From Sphingorhabdus rigui (GTDB lineage Bacteria; Pseudomonadota; Alphaproteobacteria; Sphingomonadales; Sphingomonadaceae), in assembly GCF_014196595.1 (NCBI RefSeq), contig NZ_JACIEA010000002.1, positions 384,291-448,290 on the forward strand: a DNA stretch of 64,000 nt. The letters are read 5' to 3'. The translations under genes and the position numbers were made by a program. Each line of letters begins with the position of its first letter. Within the stretch, counting starts at the first letter, position 1. The notes below the pieces were generated by a model. That model searched no databases and was not told the origin of the DNA. It saw only the letters and a list, made by a program, of their open reading frames with translations. Shown here piece after piece: positions 9,427 to 18,402 of the stretch.

Positions 9427-9473
9427 ATTTCATTCCTTCGTTCGTAGGGGGGCCGTATCAGGTACCCCGATCC

Positions 9474-9493
9474 TGGCCGTTTAAGGGCGGCCA
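9474..9493 (-). other. Stem-loop in the rpoA-rplQ gap, proximal to rplQ
   Basis: A perfect 6-bp stem TGGCCG/CGGCCA with an 8-nt loop, about 50 nt before the rplQ start. It is one of two hairpins in this intergenic RNA. No U-tract follows, so it is more likely an RNA-stability or translational element than a terminator. Confidence 0.4.
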
Positions 9494-9505
9494 TTTCCCT
9501 TTTGG

Positions 9506-9532
9506 TTGGGCCGAAGCACTGCCTCGGCCCAA
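9506..9532 (-). other. Stem-loop immediately after the rpoA stop
   Basis: A perfect 9-bp inverted repeat TTGGGCCGA/TCGGCCCAA with a 9-nt loop, 6 nt beyond the rpoA stop. The following RNA (CCAAAAGGG) lacks a U-run, which argues against intrinsic termination. It could mark a processing or 3'-protection site separating rpoA from rplQ. Confidence 0.45.
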
Positions 9533-9538
9533 TATTCT

Positions 9539-10600
9539 TTAGCCAAGCAGTTCTTGCTCAAGCTTCTTTGCCATCTCTTCGATGTTTTCTGGCGGCCATC
9601 CGGGGATGTCCATGCCAAGGCGCAAGCCCATCGACGAGAGCACTTCCTTAATTTCGTTCAGCGACTTGCGACCGAAATTAGGCGTACGCAGCATTTCGGC
9701 TTCGCTCTTTTGCACGAGGTCGCCGATGTAGATGATGTTGTCGTTCTTGAGGCAGTTTGCGCTGCGGACCGACAATTCCAATTCGTCGACCTTCTTGAGA
9801 AGGTAACGATTGAGCTGGTTTGCATCGGATTCTTCCGAAGAAGCGGATGGTGCAGCCATGCCAATCATTGGCGACGATGCAGACATCGAATCTTCGAAGT
9901 GGACGAACACTTGCAACTGGTCCTGAAGAATGCGTGCGGCATAAGCCACGGCGTCTTCTGGCGTTACGGTGCCATCGGTTTCAATGGTCAGCGACAACTT
10001 ATCATAGTCAAGTTCTTGACCGATGCGTGCATTGTCCACCTTGTACGCAACCTGACGAACAGGCGAATACAGGCTGTCGACCGGGATGAGGCCGATTGGC
10101 GCATCCGCTGGACGGTTGGCGACTGCAGGAACATAACCCTTACCGATGTCGGCAGTGATTTCCATATTCAGCGTCGCGCCATCGTCGAGATGACAGATGA
10201 CAAGATCAGGGTTCATCACTTGGATGTCGCCCGAAACAGCGATGTCACCAGCGGTTACCGCGCCGGGGCCAGTTGCCGAAAGCTGAAGACGCTTTGGACC
10301 TTCGCCCTCCATCTTCAACGCAACTTGCTTGATGTTCAGAACGATGTCGGTGACATCTTCACGAACGCCCGCGAGCGACGAGAATTCGTGCAACACGTTT
10401 TCGATTTTGATCGATGTAATCGCTGCGCCCTGCAGCGATGAAAGCAATACGCGACGCAGCGCATTGCCGAGAGTCAAACCAAAGCCACGCTCCAGCGGTT
10501 CTGCAACAAAAGTTGCCTTACGCTTCGCATCGCTACCTGACTTGAGTTCAAGTGCGTTGGGCTTTTTCAGTTCCTGCCAGTTCTTAATATTGACGGACAT
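9539..10600 (-). CDS. rpoA: RNA polymerase alpha subunit
   Basis: A 353-residue alpha subunit that nucleates core RNA polymerase assembly and contacts UP elements and activators. The N-terminal dimerisation domain (~1-235) includes the [17 protein letters not shown] motif. After a short linker the C-terminal DNA-binding domain (~260-335) carries [16 protein letters not shown]. The ATG at 10600 is chosen because the protein then begins with [11 protein letters not shown] as alphaproteobacterial homologues do. It lies between rpsK and rplQ in the standard alpha-operon order. Confidence 0.98.
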   Translation of the reverse strand: MSVNIKNWQELKKPNALELKSGSDAKRKATFVAEPLERGFGLTLGNALRRVLLSSLQGAAITSIKIENVLHEFSSLAGVREDVTDIVLNIKQVALKMEGEGPKRLQLSATGPGAVTAGDIAVSGDIQVMNPDLVICHLDDGATLNMEITADIGKGYVPAVANRPADAPIGLIPVDSLYSPVRQVAYKVDNARIGQELDYDKLSLTIETDGTVTPEDAVAYAARILQDQLQVFVHFEDSMSASSPMIGMAAPSASSEESDANQLNRYLLKKVDELELSVRSANCLKNDNIIYIGDLVQKSEAEMLRTPNFGRKSLNEIKEVLSSMGLRLGMDIPGWPPENIEEMAKKLEQELLG

Positions 10601-10659
10601 GGATTTCCCCTTGGGTTTTGCGGGACCGGCAATTTGGTGCACCGTGCCGGTTCGCGGGT

Positions 10660-10687
10660 AAAAGAAGGAACGGCTGAACAGCCGTCC
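10660..10687 (-). terminator. Attenuator-like hairpin and U-tract between rpsK and rpoA
   Basis: On the minus strand a GC-rich hairpin (core ACGGCT-GTTC-AGCCGT, extended by two G-C pairs across one mismatch) begins about 14 nt after the rpsK stop and is followed by TTCCTTCTTTTA. This is the shape of a weak intrinsic terminator inside the operon and could lower rpoA-rplQ output relative to rpsM-rpsK. Confidence 0.5.
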
Positions 10688-10700
10688 CTGAAACGAATGC

Positions 10701-11090
10701 TTAGACGCGCCGACGCTTGGAAGGACGGACGCCGTTGTGCGGGATCGATGTCACGTCACGGATCGAGGTGATGGTGAAACCCACTGCCTGCAATGCGCGA
10801 AGTGCCGATTCACGACCCGAACCGGGACCCTTAACTTCGACTTCAAGCGTACGAACGCCGTGTTCAGCAGCCTTCTTGCCTGCGTCTTCCGCTGCAACCT
10901 GTGCTGCGTAAGGCGTCGACTTGCGGCTGCCCTTGAAACCCATGGTTCCTGCGGATGACCAGCTGATCGCGTTGCCCTGGGCATCGGTGATCGTGATCAT
11001 TGTGTTGTTGAAGCTGGCATTGACGTGCGCGACGCCTGCCGAAATATTTTTACGCTCCCGCTTTTTAATGCGTTGTGGTTCGCGTGCCAT
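10701..11090 (-). CDS. rpsK: 30S ribosomal protein S11
   Basis: A 129-residue small-subunit platform protein. The diagnostic stretches [23 protein letters not shown] and the C-terminal [12 protein letters not shown] are present. It lies between rpsM and rpoA in the alpha operon, and both flanking gaps carry hairpins with U-tracts. Confidence 0.98.
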   Translation of the reverse strand: MAREPQRIKKRERKNISAGVAHVNASFNNTMITITDAQGNAISWSSAGTMGFKGSRKSTPYAAQVAAEDAGKKAAEHGVRTLEVEVKGPGSGRESALRALQAVGFTITSIRDVTSIPHNGVRPSKRRRV

Positions 11091-11119
11091 ATAATGTGTA
11101 TCCTATTCGAAAATGCGAA

Positions 11120-11148
11120 GAAAAAATAATCAGGCCGAGGCCGGTGAT
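11120..11148 (-). terminator. Attenuator-like hairpin directly after the rpsM stop
   Basis: On the minus strand the stem-loop begins at the last base of the rpsM stop codon (ATCA.CCG / CGG.TGAT with a small bulge) and is followed at once by TATTTTTTCTTC. The stem is imperfect but the U-tract is strong. Partial termination between rpsM and rpsK is plausible. Confidence 0.45.
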
Positions 11149-11516
11149 TACTTCTTCTTGCCCGCGATTGCCTTGGACTTGCCCTTGCGGGTGCGCGCAT
11201 TGGTATGCGTACGCTGGCCACGGACTGGAAGACCCTTACGGTGGCGAAGGCCACGGTAGCAGGCGAGATCCATCAAACGCTTGATGTTCATCGATGTGTT
11301 ACGGCGAAGATCGCCTTCTACGGTGTAGCCCGCATCGATGGTTTCGCGGATTTGCAGAACTTCGGCATCCGAAAGGTCCTGCACACGACGGCTATGATCA
11401 ATTCCCAGCTTTGTCGCGATTTCGACGGCTTTAGTGCGGCCGATACCGTGAATGTAGGTAAGCGCAATGATCACGCGCTTGTTGGTTGGAATGTTAACTC
11501 CGGCAATACGTGCCAA
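11148..11516 (-). CDS. rpsM: 30S ribosomal protein S13
   Basis: A 122-residue small-subunit head protein that contacts S19 and the 50S subunit. The N-terminus [15 protein letters not shown], the TYIHGIGR motif and the basic C-terminal [17 protein letters not shown] identify it. It is first in the alpha operon here and has its own promoter at 11649-11677, because the rimK cassette separates it from adk. Confidence 0.98.
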   Translation of the reverse strand: MARIAGVNIPTNKRVIIALTYIHGIGRTKAVEIATKLGIDHSRRVQDLSDAEVLQIRETIDAGYTVEGDLRRNTSMNIKRLMDLACYRGLRHRKGLPVRGQRTHTNARTRKGKSKAIAGKKK

Positions 11517-11648
11517 TTTATTTACTCCTGCTCCACAGGTGTCCCGAAAGACAAACCCTATCTCAACGCTGATGATATTCCGAAACGCACAAAACCAGCG
11601 GACGCGTTAAAGCGCTGCTGGCTGCACCAGATGATCGGAATTGAGGCC

Positions 11649-11677
11649 GCCTTACGGTGAGTCGCACAAACTGTCAA
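11649..11677 (-). promoter_or_regulatory. Sigma-70-type promoter for rpsM-rpsK-rpoA-rplQ
   Basis: On the minus strand TTGACA is separated by exactly 17 nt from TAAGGC, in the 174-bp gap between rimK and rpsM. The -35 hexamer is perfect; the -10 is a partial match. It would give the alpha operon a start independent of the rimK cassette. Confidence 0.6.
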
Positions 11678-11690
11678 GGCTAGCGGCGCG

Positions 11691-12596
11691 CTATCCCTTG
11701 CCTTTGGTCTTGGTTTTGCCGGCAATTGCGTTTTCTTCGATGAACGCAATAATCCGGCTCGCAATATCCTTGCCGCTGGCTTTCTCGATTCCTTCAAGCC
11801 CCGGCGAACTGTTCACTTCCATGATGACTGGGCCATGATTGGACCGGAGCATATCAACGCCAGCAACATTTAACCCCATGGCGCGCGCCGCGCGGACCGC
11901 GGTTGAGCGTTCTTCCGGCGTGATTTTTATGGCTTCGGCCGAGCCGCCACGGTGCAGGTTCGATCGAAAATCCCCTTCGGCGCCCTTGCGCTGCATCGAT
12001 GCGACAACCTTGTTGCCGATCACAAAGCAACGGATGTCGGTGGCATTTGCCTCTTTGATAAATTCCTGCACAAGGATGTTCACGTTAGCACCGCGAAACG
12101 CCTCAATAACGGAGCGGGCAGACTTTTCAGTCTCGCCCAAAACCACGCCAATGCCTTGCGTGCCTTCCAGCAACTTGATGACCACAGGCGCGCCACCCAC
12201 CATTTTGATGACTTCGTCGGTCTGCCGTGGGTCATGCGCAAACGCTGTGACCGGCAGGCCAAGCCCCTTGCGCGCCAAAATCTGCAACGACCGCAGCTTG
12301 TCGCGGGAACGGCCGATGGCCACACTCTCGTTCAATGACCACACGTTCATCATCTCAAATTGGCGCAGCACAGCGAGCCCGTAAAATGTGATGGACGCGC
12401 CAATGCGCGGGATCACCGCGTCATATTTCCCGAGCTTCGCGCCCTGATAATATGCTTCGGGACGGTGCGACGTGATATTCATGGTCACCCGCAACGTATT
12501 CAGCACGTCGATTTCATGTCCGCGCGCCAACGCGGCTTCGACGAGCCGTTGATGCGAGTATAGGTTGGCGTTGCGTGCCAACATGGCGATTTTCAT
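11691..12596 (-). CDS. rimK: RimK, ribosomal protein S6--L-glutamate ligase
   Basis: A 301-residue ATP-grasp ligase that adds glutamates to the C-terminus of ribosomal protein S6. The N-terminus ([18 protein letters not shown]) and [19 protein letters not shown] are RimK signatures. The ATP-grasp core includes [30 protein letters not shown] and [15 protein letters not shown] with the metal-binding Glu and Asn. It overlaps rimB by 4 bp (ATGA), which implies translational coupling. The insertion of this cassette between adk and rpsM in the ribosomal superoperon is notable. The basic tail (KTKTKGKG) may aid ribosome contact. Confidence 0.95.
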   Translation of the reverse strand: MKIAMLARNANLYSHQRLVEAALARGHEIDVLNTLRVTMNITSHRPEAYYQGAKLGKYDAVIPRIGASITFYGLAVLRQFEMMNVWSLNESVAIGRSRDKLRSLQILARKGLGLPVTAFAHDPRQTDEVIKMVGGAPVVIKLLEGTQGIGVVLGETEKSARSVIEAFRGANVNILVQEFIKEANATDIRCFVIGNKVVASMQRKGAEGDFRSNLHRGGSAEAIKITPEERSTAVRAARAMGLNVAGVDMLRSNHGPVIMEVNSSPGLEGIEKASGKDIASRIIAFIEENAIAGKTKTKGKG

Positions 12597-13069
12597 GTGC
12601 TCGTATGTCCTTGATTCGCTGGCTTGCCCAATACCCAGCGTCGTCCGCTATTGACCAGAAAGCCGCGCCTTAGCGTCCGTCGGCCAATTAGCAAGGGAAA
12701 GGCCATAGAACGCCGGTTAGCCAAGGTGAGCTGTCCGTTCCAACACCGCTTACCAAAACAAAATTGCGCTGAGATGACATAGCGTTCTTGCGTGTCACCA
12801 TTGGACGATCGGACCATGCGCCGGTCGATGACGGGCGCTTCATAACGCTTTGGCTTTTCGCCCGCATTCAAACGGAACCAAAATTCAACCCACGGCTTGC
12901 CATCGCGGACGATTGGCTTAATCCGGGTTGCATGTATCGATGATGTCGCTGCGCCCGTGTCCATTTTCGCGTGCACGTGCGACAGGCCAAGGCTCGGCAC
13001 ATCGACCATTTCGCACCAGCCAATTTCTAATTTGCTGCCTGAACGTGGCTTACTTCCCCCCGCAGCCAA
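12593..13069 (-). CDS. rimB: RimB-like retropepsin-type protease (RimK partner)
   Basis: A 158-residue protein of the family once annotated as an ATP-dependent zinc protease, now understood as retropepsin-like. In Pseudomonas RimB acts with RimK to control S6 glutamylation. The active-site motif D-T-G-A is at residues 37-40 within [13 protein letters not shown], preceded by the usual [13 protein letters not shown]. The start is TTG at 13069: no ATG lies far enough upstream, the TTG directly follows the SRPBCC stop (TAATTG), and a GGAG ribosome-binding site sits 9 nt before it. It overlaps rimK by 4 bp. Confidence 0.87.
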   Translation of the reverse strand: MAAGGSKPRSGSKLEIGWCEMVDVPSLGLSHVHAKMDTGAATSSIHATRIKPIVRDGKPWVEFWFRLNAGEKPKRYEAPVIDRRMVRSSNGDTQERYVISAQFCFGKRCWNGQLTLANRRSMAFPLLIGRRTLRRGFLVNSGRRWVLGKPANQGHTST

Positions 13070-13777
13070 TTAGTTTGGCTCCGTTGCGGGCGGATCAGCG
13101 ACTGGGTCATTTTGTATTGCCGGGTCCGCTTGTGTTTCAGTCGGGTCGGCAGCTTCAGTCGCAGGGCCCATGTCCAACGTCTCAATATCCAGATTAAAGC
13201 CGTCAACCTTGGGTGGCTCATCTGCCGGCGGCGTAAACGGCAGCAGCATATTTTTAAATTGCTCGCCCAACACCTTATCAACTGCTGGCGCGATTTCAGC
13301 GACTTTGTAGCGCATGTACCCGCCAACAACATAAGAGAAGCTGACGCGTGTGGCGCCGTCTTGCTTTGCCGGCTCCATGGCAACAGTCAGCGTCCCAATC
13401 ACAGCTTCCGACTGGAGCGGCCCCAACGCGCCTTGCATCCGCAGGACTTTGCCCGGTTGCGCGAAAATAACGCGCATATGCTCGACGCTTCCGACCGTCT
13501 TGACCTTCCCGTTGGCGTCGGTTTCCTGAAACAGTTCGCAAAAGCAACCATTGGCTTGCGCATCGATATAAAAGCCAGCGGTAGAGCCCGACCAGCTATG
13601 CGATTTGTTCCAATAGTCCTTTGGCGCAAGCAGGCGCTTCCAAATCTCGTCGGGCGTTGCCTGAACGGTCGCAATGTGGATGATGTTAAACCCGGTGTCC
13701 GACGCAGCTTTAACGTCCGCAAATGCCGGCGATGCTGTTGCAGCCAATATAGCTGCCGTGATGACAAGATGTTTCAT
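13070..13777 (-). CDS. Exported SRPBCC/START-like domain protein
   Basis: A 235-residue protein. ATG 13777 begins a clear signal peptide (MKHLVITAAILAATASPAFA), which is why it is preferred over an in-frame TTG six codons upstream. The mature part resembles polyketide cyclase/SRPBCC folds: VQATPDEIWKRLLAPKDYWNKSHSW, then VEHMRVIFAQPGKVLRMQGALGPLQ. These domains bind hydrophobic ligands; no ligand can be assigned. The C-terminal ~40 residues are Pro/Ala/Asp-rich. It is the first gene of the rimB-rimK cassette, its stop abutting the rimB TTG. Confidence 0.8.
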   Translation of the reverse strand: MKHLVITAAILAATASPAFADVKAASDTGFNIIHIATVQATPDEIWKRLLAPKDYWNKSHSWSGSTAGFYIDAQANGCFCELFQETDANGKVKTVGSVEHMRVIFAQPGKVLRMQGALGPLQSEAVIGTLTVAMEPAKQDGATRVSFSYVVGGYMRYKVAEIAPAVDKVLGEQFKNMLLPFTPPADEPPKVDGFNLDIETLDMGPATEAADPTETQADPAIQNDPVADPPATEPN

Positions 13778-13836
13778 GGAGGGGGTTTCTAACAACCGTT
13801 TCCATTTCCGTCACGTTGAACTTGCTTCAGCAGCGG

Positions 13837-14481
13837 TCAGGCGATGATCGCTTCAATCGCCTTCGTTACGTCGTCAATCGGTGCCATGCCATCCACGCGG
13901 CTTACAAGGCCGCGGGCATCATATAGTGGCAAGATCGGTTCGGTCTTTGCGCGATACTCCGCCATGCGGGTACGGACGGTTTCTTCATTGTCATCGGGGC
14001 GACGCTTAAATTCATGTGATCCGCATTTGTCACAGGTGTCGTCTTTGACCGGTTTTTTGAAAACGTCATGATAGCCATCACCGCAATTGGCGCAGGTGAA
14101 ACGGCCAACAACGCGTTCGACCAACGCGTCTTCGTCAACAACCAGTTCAATGACATAATGGAGCGTCCGTTCACGCGCGGACAACAGGCCATCGAGAAGC
14201 GCGACTTGCGGAGCCGTGCGTGGGTAGCCGTCAAAAATCAGGCCCTTGTCCGCAGGGATCGCATCCATATGCTCGCCAAGGATCTCGGCCATCAATTCGT
14301 CAGGGAAAAGCTTCCCCGCCTTCATGATCTCATCCGCCATTTTACCGACTTCAGTGCCCGCCTTTACGGCAGCACGCAGGATGTCGCCGGTCGACAATTG
14401 TACCATGCCATATTTCTCAACGAGAAATGCAGCCTGCGTTCCTTTGCCTGCGCCAGGAGGCCCCAAAAGGATGATATTCAT
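13837..14481 (-). CDS. adk: Adenylate kinase with zinc-type lid
   Basis: A 214-residue nucleoside monophosphate kinase (AMP + ATP to 2 ADP). The P-loop GPPGAGKGTQ is at residues 7-16. The lid contains two CxxC pairs (CANC...CDKC), the zinc-binding variant of the long-lid form. DGYPRT and RPDDNEETVRTR are the usual NMP-binding and lid motifs. It follows secY by 35 bp as in many spc operons. Confidence 0.98.
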   Translation of the reverse strand: MNIILLGPPGAGKGTQAAFLVEKYGMVQLSTGDILRAAVKAGTEVGKMADEIMKAGKLFPDELMAEILGEHMDAIPADKGLIFDGYPRTAPQVALLDGLLSARERTLHYVIELVVDEDALVERVVGRFTCANCGDGYHDVFKKPVKDDTCDKCGSHEFKRRPDDNEETVRTRMAEYRAKTEPILPLYDARGLVSRVDGMAPIDDVTKAIEAIIA

Positions 14482-14516
14482 GAAACGTTTCCCTGTTCGT
14501 TTCGATGTCGCGTCCC

Positions 14517-15893
14517 TTAGCGGGCGCGTCCACCCTTCAACTTGGCCTTCTTCAGCAAATCGCCATATTGGTGGGCGAGCAGATGGCTCTGGATTTGTGA
14601 AATCGTATCAATGGTGACGTTGACCAGAATGAGCAAGCTGGTACCACCAATAGCGAAGAACTGCTGCTGTCCAGTTTGGCCCATGACATAGTCGGGCAAC
14701 AAGCAGACCAAGGTCAGATAGGCGGCGCCCAACACGGTGATGCGTGTCAGAACATAATCGAGATAAGATTCCGTGTTCTTGCCCGGACGAATGCCCGGAA
14801 TGAAGCCACCGGCTTTCTTCAGATTCTCGGATGTTTCTTCCGGATTGAACACCACAGCGGTGTAAAAGAAACAGAAGAAGATGATGCCGAGGCCATAGAG
14901 CGCCAGATACACCGGCTGCCCATGCGCCAAATATTGGTTCAACGTGATGACAAAGTCACCCATCGCGCTTTCACCCGCAACCTTGTTTCCACCAAGCTGC
15001 GTAATAGTGATAGGCAGCAGCAACAATGACGATGCAAAAATCGGCGGGATGACGCCAGCAGTGTTGATCTTCAACGGAAGATGGCTGCGGTCAGCTTGCA
15101 TCATGCCGCGCTGCGTCGCACGCTTTGGATATTGAATAAGTACCCGGCGCTGGCCGCGCTCCATGAAACAGATCAGCAAAGTCAGGCCGACAAACATCAA
15201 CAAAAAGCCGACGATCAGAAATCCGCTGATCGATCCGGTCCGTCCGCCTTCAAGAAGCTGTGCGAACAACCGTGGCATTTGGGCGACGATACCCGCCATG
15301 ATGATCAACGAGATACCGTTGCCAATACCGCGCGACGTAATCTGTTCACCCAGCCACATCAGGAACATGGTGCCGCCAATAAGGCTGATAGTCGCAACGA
15401 CGCGGAACATCATGCCCGGCTCAACAACCGCGCTAATGCCATTGGCCGCAGCGAGGCTTTCAAGCCCTGCGGCAAGGAAATATCCCTGCACCGCGGTCAG
15501 GAAAACCGTGCCGTAGCGCGTATATTGGTTAAGTTTCTTGCGTCCGCTCTCGCCCTCTTTCTTGATGGCAGCAAGCGTCGGCGACAGCGATGCAGCGAGC
15601 TGCACGACGATCGACGCGGTAATATAGGGCATTACGCCAAGCGCGATGAGGCTCATGCGCTCAAGGCTGCCGCCCGAGAAAGTGTTGAAGATATCAAGAA
15701 CGCCGCCGGCGGCGTTGTTCGCATAAAGGGCCGCTTGCGCGATGGGATCAACGCCCGGCAGCGGCACGAAGCTCAGCATCCGGAATATGATGAGCGCGCC
15801 GATAGTGAACCAAATGCGGTTCTTAAGCTCTGTTGCCTGCCCGAACTTCGATAAATTGAGGTTCGATGCCATTTGGTCGGCCCTAGATGCCAT
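14517..15893 (-). CDS. secY: Preprotein translocase subunit SecY
   Basis: A 458-residue channel-forming subunit of the SecYEG translocon with ten membrane spans. FVPLPGVDP after span 1, the plug region FSGGSLERMSLIALGVMPYITASI and the cytosolic loop with GQRRVLIQYPKR are diagnostic. The start is the first ATG; a second in-frame Met at residue 8 is also possible. A promoter-like sequence lies upstream in the 170-bp gap after rplO, so secY-adk may be partly independent of the upstream ribosomal genes. Confidence 0.97.
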   Translation of the reverse strand: MASRADQMASNLNLSKFGQATELKNRIWFTIGALIIFRMLSFVPLPGVDPIAQAALYANNAAGGVLDIFNTFSGGSLERMSLIALGVMPYITASIVVQLAASLSPTLAAIKKEGESGRKKLNQYTRYGTVFLTAVQGYFLAAGLESLAAANGISAVVEPGMMFRVVATISLIGGTMFLMWLGEQITSRGIGNGISLIIMAGIVAQMPRLFAQLLEGGRTGSISGFLIVGFLLMFVGLTLLICFMERGQRRVLIQYPKRATQRGMMQADRSHLPLKINTAGVIPPIFASSLLLLPITITQLGGNKVAGESAMGDFVITLNQYLAHGQPVYLALYGLGIIFFCFFYTAVVFNPEETSENLKKAGGFIPGIRPGKNTESYLDYVLTRITVLGAAYLTLVCLLPDYVMGQTGQQQFFAIGGTSLLILVNVTIDTISQIQSHLLAHQYGDLLKKAKLKGGRAR

Positions 15894-15973
15894 GATATAC
15901 GTTCCTTGGTTCCGGATTAACCGTGAATGCGCTGTAATCGCGCAACGGCTTCACCCCAAAAATTTCGCCTGAC

Positions 15974-16002
15974 TGTATCTGGATGAACCCCAGAAATGTC
16001 AA
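15974..16002 (-). promoter_or_regulatory. Sigma-70-type promoter upstream of secY
   Basis: On the minus strand TTGACA is followed after exactly 17 nt by GATACA, about 80 bp before the secY start in the rplO-secY gap. The -35 is perfect and the -10 keeps the central ATA. It overlaps the end of a stem-loop at 16008-16036. Confidence 0.5.
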
Positions 16003-16007
16003 ACCCC

Positions 16008-16036
16008 GCCAGCCCATATCGGGAAGCGGGGCTGGC
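16008..16036 (-). other. Stem-loop in the rplO-secY gap with a competing alternative fold
   Basis: A perfect 8-bp inverted repeat (GCCAGCCC/GGGCTGGC) about 30 nt after the rplO stop. On the minus strand, CCCCGC inside the loop side can alternatively pair with GCGGGG just past the stem, followed by TTTG. Weak termination or attenuation before secY is possible. Confidence 0.45.
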
Positions 16037-16065
16037 ATGACAAGAGCGAAGTCGTCGCCCCCGTC

Positions 16066-16602
16066 TTATTTCTTGGCCGCAGCTTCTTTAGCAGCGTTCT
16101 TGACTGATGATTTCTTCGCAGCGGCTTTTTCCGATGCAGAAACCTTTACCAGCACTTCAACCTTACCACCGGCCTTTTCAACGGCCTCAACGGCTGCCTT
16201 TGAAGCACCAGCGACAGAGAAGTTCACCTTGGAGGTGAGTTCACCCTTGGCCAGCAAACGGACGCCGTCCTTGCCACCACGTGCAAGACCAGCAGCCTTC
16301 AACGCAGCATGGTCAACAACAGCTTTGATGTCGATTTTCTTGGCATCGATAAACTTCTGGATCATGCCCAGATTTACTTCTGCATGGTCCTTGGCGAAGA
16401 TGTTGTTGAAGCCGCGCTTTGGAATACGCATGTGAAGTGGCATCTGGCCGCCTTCAAATCCGTTGATCGAAACACCCGAACGGCTGGTCTGACCCTTTTG
16501 GCCGCGACCCGAGGTCTTGCCCTTGCCCGAACCGATACCACGGCCAACGCGCATACGGCGATGGCGGGCGCCTTCGTTGTCTTTAATGTCATTCAATTTC
16601 AT
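16066..16602 (-). CDS. rplO: 50S ribosomal protein L15 with Lys/Ala-rich tail
   Basis: A 178-residue large-subunit protein. The N-terminal [22 protein letters not shown]-type block, the Gly-rich [15 protein letters not shown] and [12 protein letters not shown] are L15 signatures. ATG 16602 is chosen because homologues begin MKLND; an ATG three codons upstream is the alternative. Compared with E. coli (about 144 residues) it has a ~30-residue C-terminal extension rich in Lys and Ala. Confidence 0.97.
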   Translation of the reverse strand: MKLNDIKDNEGARHRRMRVGRGIGSGKGKTSGRGQKGQTSRSGVSINGFEGGQMPLHMRIPKRGFNNIFAKDHAEVNLGMIQKFIDAKKIDIKAVVDHAALKAAGLARGGKDGVRLLAKGELTSKVNFSVAGASKAAVEAVEKAGGKVEVLVKVSASEKAAAKKSSVKNAAKEAAAKK

Positions 16603-16641
16603 GTCGTGCACTCGCTTTCGCTTTAATTCGCGCTGATGTTA

Positions 16642-16818
16642 TTAGTCCTGAATTTGGACCATGTGACGAACTGTGCGGATCATTCCGCGCACTTCGGCTG
16701 TGTCTTCGATTTCGACAACGCGGTTCATCTTGTCAAGGCCGAGGCCTTTCAAAGTTGCGCGCTGTGAGGCTGGACGGCGGATCGGCGAACCGGTCTGCTT
16801 CAGTTTAATCTTCGCCAT
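16642..16818 (-). CDS. rpmD: 50S ribosomal protein L30
   Basis: A 58-residue protein found by translating the 200-bp gap between rplO and rpsE. It begins [16 protein letters not shown], contains the conserved [10 protein letters not shown] and ends MVQIQD before TAA. Length and position (rpsE-rpmD-rplO) match the spc operon exactly. It starts 5 bp after the rpsE stop. Confidence 0.97.
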   Translation of the reverse strand: MAKIKLKQTGSPIRRPASQRATLKGLGLDKMNRVVEIEDTAEVRGMIRTVRHMVQIQD

Positions 16819-16823
16819 ATCGA

Positions 16824-17516
16824 TTACTCCGCAATAGCTTCTGCGTCGGCTTCAGCAGTTTTGCTGCCACCGCGACCAAGAAGGTCGGCGATTTTCTTGC
16901 CGCGACGCTGCGCTACCGACTTGGGGCTGGTCTGTTCAGACAGCGCCGCGAAAGTAGCACGGATCATGTTGTAAGGGTTCGACGTACCGACCGACTTGGT
17001 CACAACGTCCGCAACGCCCAGGCTTTCGAAGACAGCGCGCATTGGGCCGCCTGCGATGATGCCGGTACCGGCTGGTGCCGAACGCAACGTCACCTTGCCA
17101 GCGCCGAAATGGCCCTTACCGTCGTGATGCAACGTACGACCATCTTTCAGGGCGACGCGGATCATCGATTTCTTGGCAGCGGCAGTCGCTTTGTTGATGG
17201 CTTCTGGCACTTCGCGTGCTTTACCATGACCAAAGCCTACGCGGCCCTGACCGTCACCAACAACGACGAGTGCCGCAAAACCGAAGCGCTTACCGCCCTT
17301 AACAGTTTTCGAAACGCGGTTGATGTGAACGAGCTTTTCGATCGTGCCATCATCTTCTTCCTGTGCAGGACGACGATCGTTGTTACGACCACGGCCACCG
17401 CCACCACGGTTATCACCGCCGCCACGACCGCCGCGACCGCGACGTTGACCTTCGGCTGCTTCAGGAGCTGCGCCGTCAGTCACAGGTACAGTGCTTTCAG
17501 TGTTTTCAGCCATCAT
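16824..17516 (-). CDS. rpsE: 30S ribosomal protein S5 with RGG-like N-terminal extension
   Basis: A 230-residue small-subunit protein. The S5 core spans residues ~60-215, with [30 protein letters not shown] and [16 protein letters not shown]-type motifs. Relative to E. coli (about 166 residues) there is a ~55-residue N-terminal extension of Arg/Gly-rich sequence ([16 protein letters not shown]) followed by acidic residues. Two adjacent ATGs occur at the start; the first overlaps the rplR stop by one base (TGATG). Confidence 0.97.
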   Translation of the reverse strand: MMAENTESTVPVTDGAAPEAAEGQRRGRGGRGGGDNRGGGGRGRNNDRRPAQEEDDGTIEKLVHINRVSKTVKGGKRFGFAALVVVGDGQGRVGFGHGKAREVPEAINKATAAAKKSMIRVALKDGRTLHHDGKGHFGAGKVTLRSAPAGTGIIAGGPMRAVFESLGVADVVTKSVGTSNPYNMIRATFAALSEQTSPKSVAQRRGKKIADLLGRGGSKTAEADAEAIAE

Positions 17517-17869
17517 CAGAACTCCAATCCGCCTTCGCGCGCTGCATCAGCAAGCGCTTTGACGCGACCGTGAAACAGGAACCCGCCACGATCAAAAACC
17601 ACGCTGGAAATGCCAGCTTTCTTAGCTGCTTCGGCTACCCGCTTGCCAACATCCGCCGCAGCTTCAGTTGTCGAGCCGTTCTTAGCCTTCACGTCCTTGT
17701 CGAGGGTCGAAGCAGACGCGATGGTCGCGCCCTTCGAATCGTCAATGACTTGCGCATAGATGTGGCGACCAGTGCGGTGCACGGAAAGACGAGGACGTCC
17801 AGCAACCTGCGCCCGCAATTTCGAACGAACGCGTTGACGGCGCCTTGCAAAGAGAGACAATTTTGCCAT
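17516..17869 (-). CDS. rplR: 50S ribosomal protein L18
   Basis: A 117-residue 5S rRNA-binding protein. [18 protein letters not shown] and the C-terminal [22 protein letters not shown] are characteristic. It overlaps rplF by one base upstream and rpsE by one base downstream, so the three are translationally coupled. Confidence 0.98.
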   Translation of the reverse strand: MAKLSLFARRRQRVRSKLRAQVAGRPRLSVHRTGRHIYAQVIDDSKGATIASASTLDKDVKAKNGSTTEAAADVGKRVAEAAKKAGISSVVFDRGGFLFHGRVKALADAAREGGLEF

Positions 17870-18402
17870 TATTTCTTCTTCCCTTCCTTGCGGAAGATAT
17901 ACTCGCCGCGGTACTTGATGCCCTTGCCCTTATATGGCTCCGGCTTCCTCCAGCGACGGATTTCAGCAGCAACCTGCCCAACCTTCTGCTTGTCGATACC
18001 TGAAATTTCCACCGTGGTGTTGTCAGGTGTCTTGATTTCGATGCCCTCTGGGATCGCGAAGTCGACATCATGGCTGTAGCCAAGTTGCAGCTTCAACATC
18101 TTGCCTTGGCTGTTTGCACGATAACCAACGCCGGTGATTTCGAGGACTTTCGTAAAGCCTTCGGTCACACCCGTAACGAGGTTCTGTACCAACGTACGCT
18201 GCATACCCCAAAACGCGCGGGCTGCCTTGCTGCCATTGGCCGGCTTTACCGAAAGGCCGTCGTCCTGCATCTCGTAAGAGATAAGGTCGCTCATAGGCAT
18301 TTTCAGTTCGCCCTTCGGTCCTTTGACCGAAAGCGTGCCCGCTTCCATGCTGGCGGTTACGCCGGCAGGAATGGGAACAGGTTTCTTACCAATGCGGCTC
18401 AT
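17869..18402 (-). CDS. rplF: 50S ribosomal protein L6
   Basis: A 177-residue large-subunit protein near the factor-binding site. [12 protein letters not shown] at the start, [10 protein letters not shown] in the middle and the C-terminal [19 protein letters not shown] are diagnostic. It overlaps rpsH and rplR by one base each. Confidence 0.98.
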   Translation of the reverse strand: MSRIGKKPVPIPAGVTASMEAGTLSVKGPKGELKMPMSDLISYEMQDDGLSVKPANGSKAARAFWGMQRTLVQNLVTGVTEGFTKVLEITGVGYRANSQGKMLKLQLGYSHDVDFAIPEGIEIKTPDNTTVEISGIDKQKVGQVAAEIRRWRKPEPYKGKGIKYRGEYIFRKEGKKK

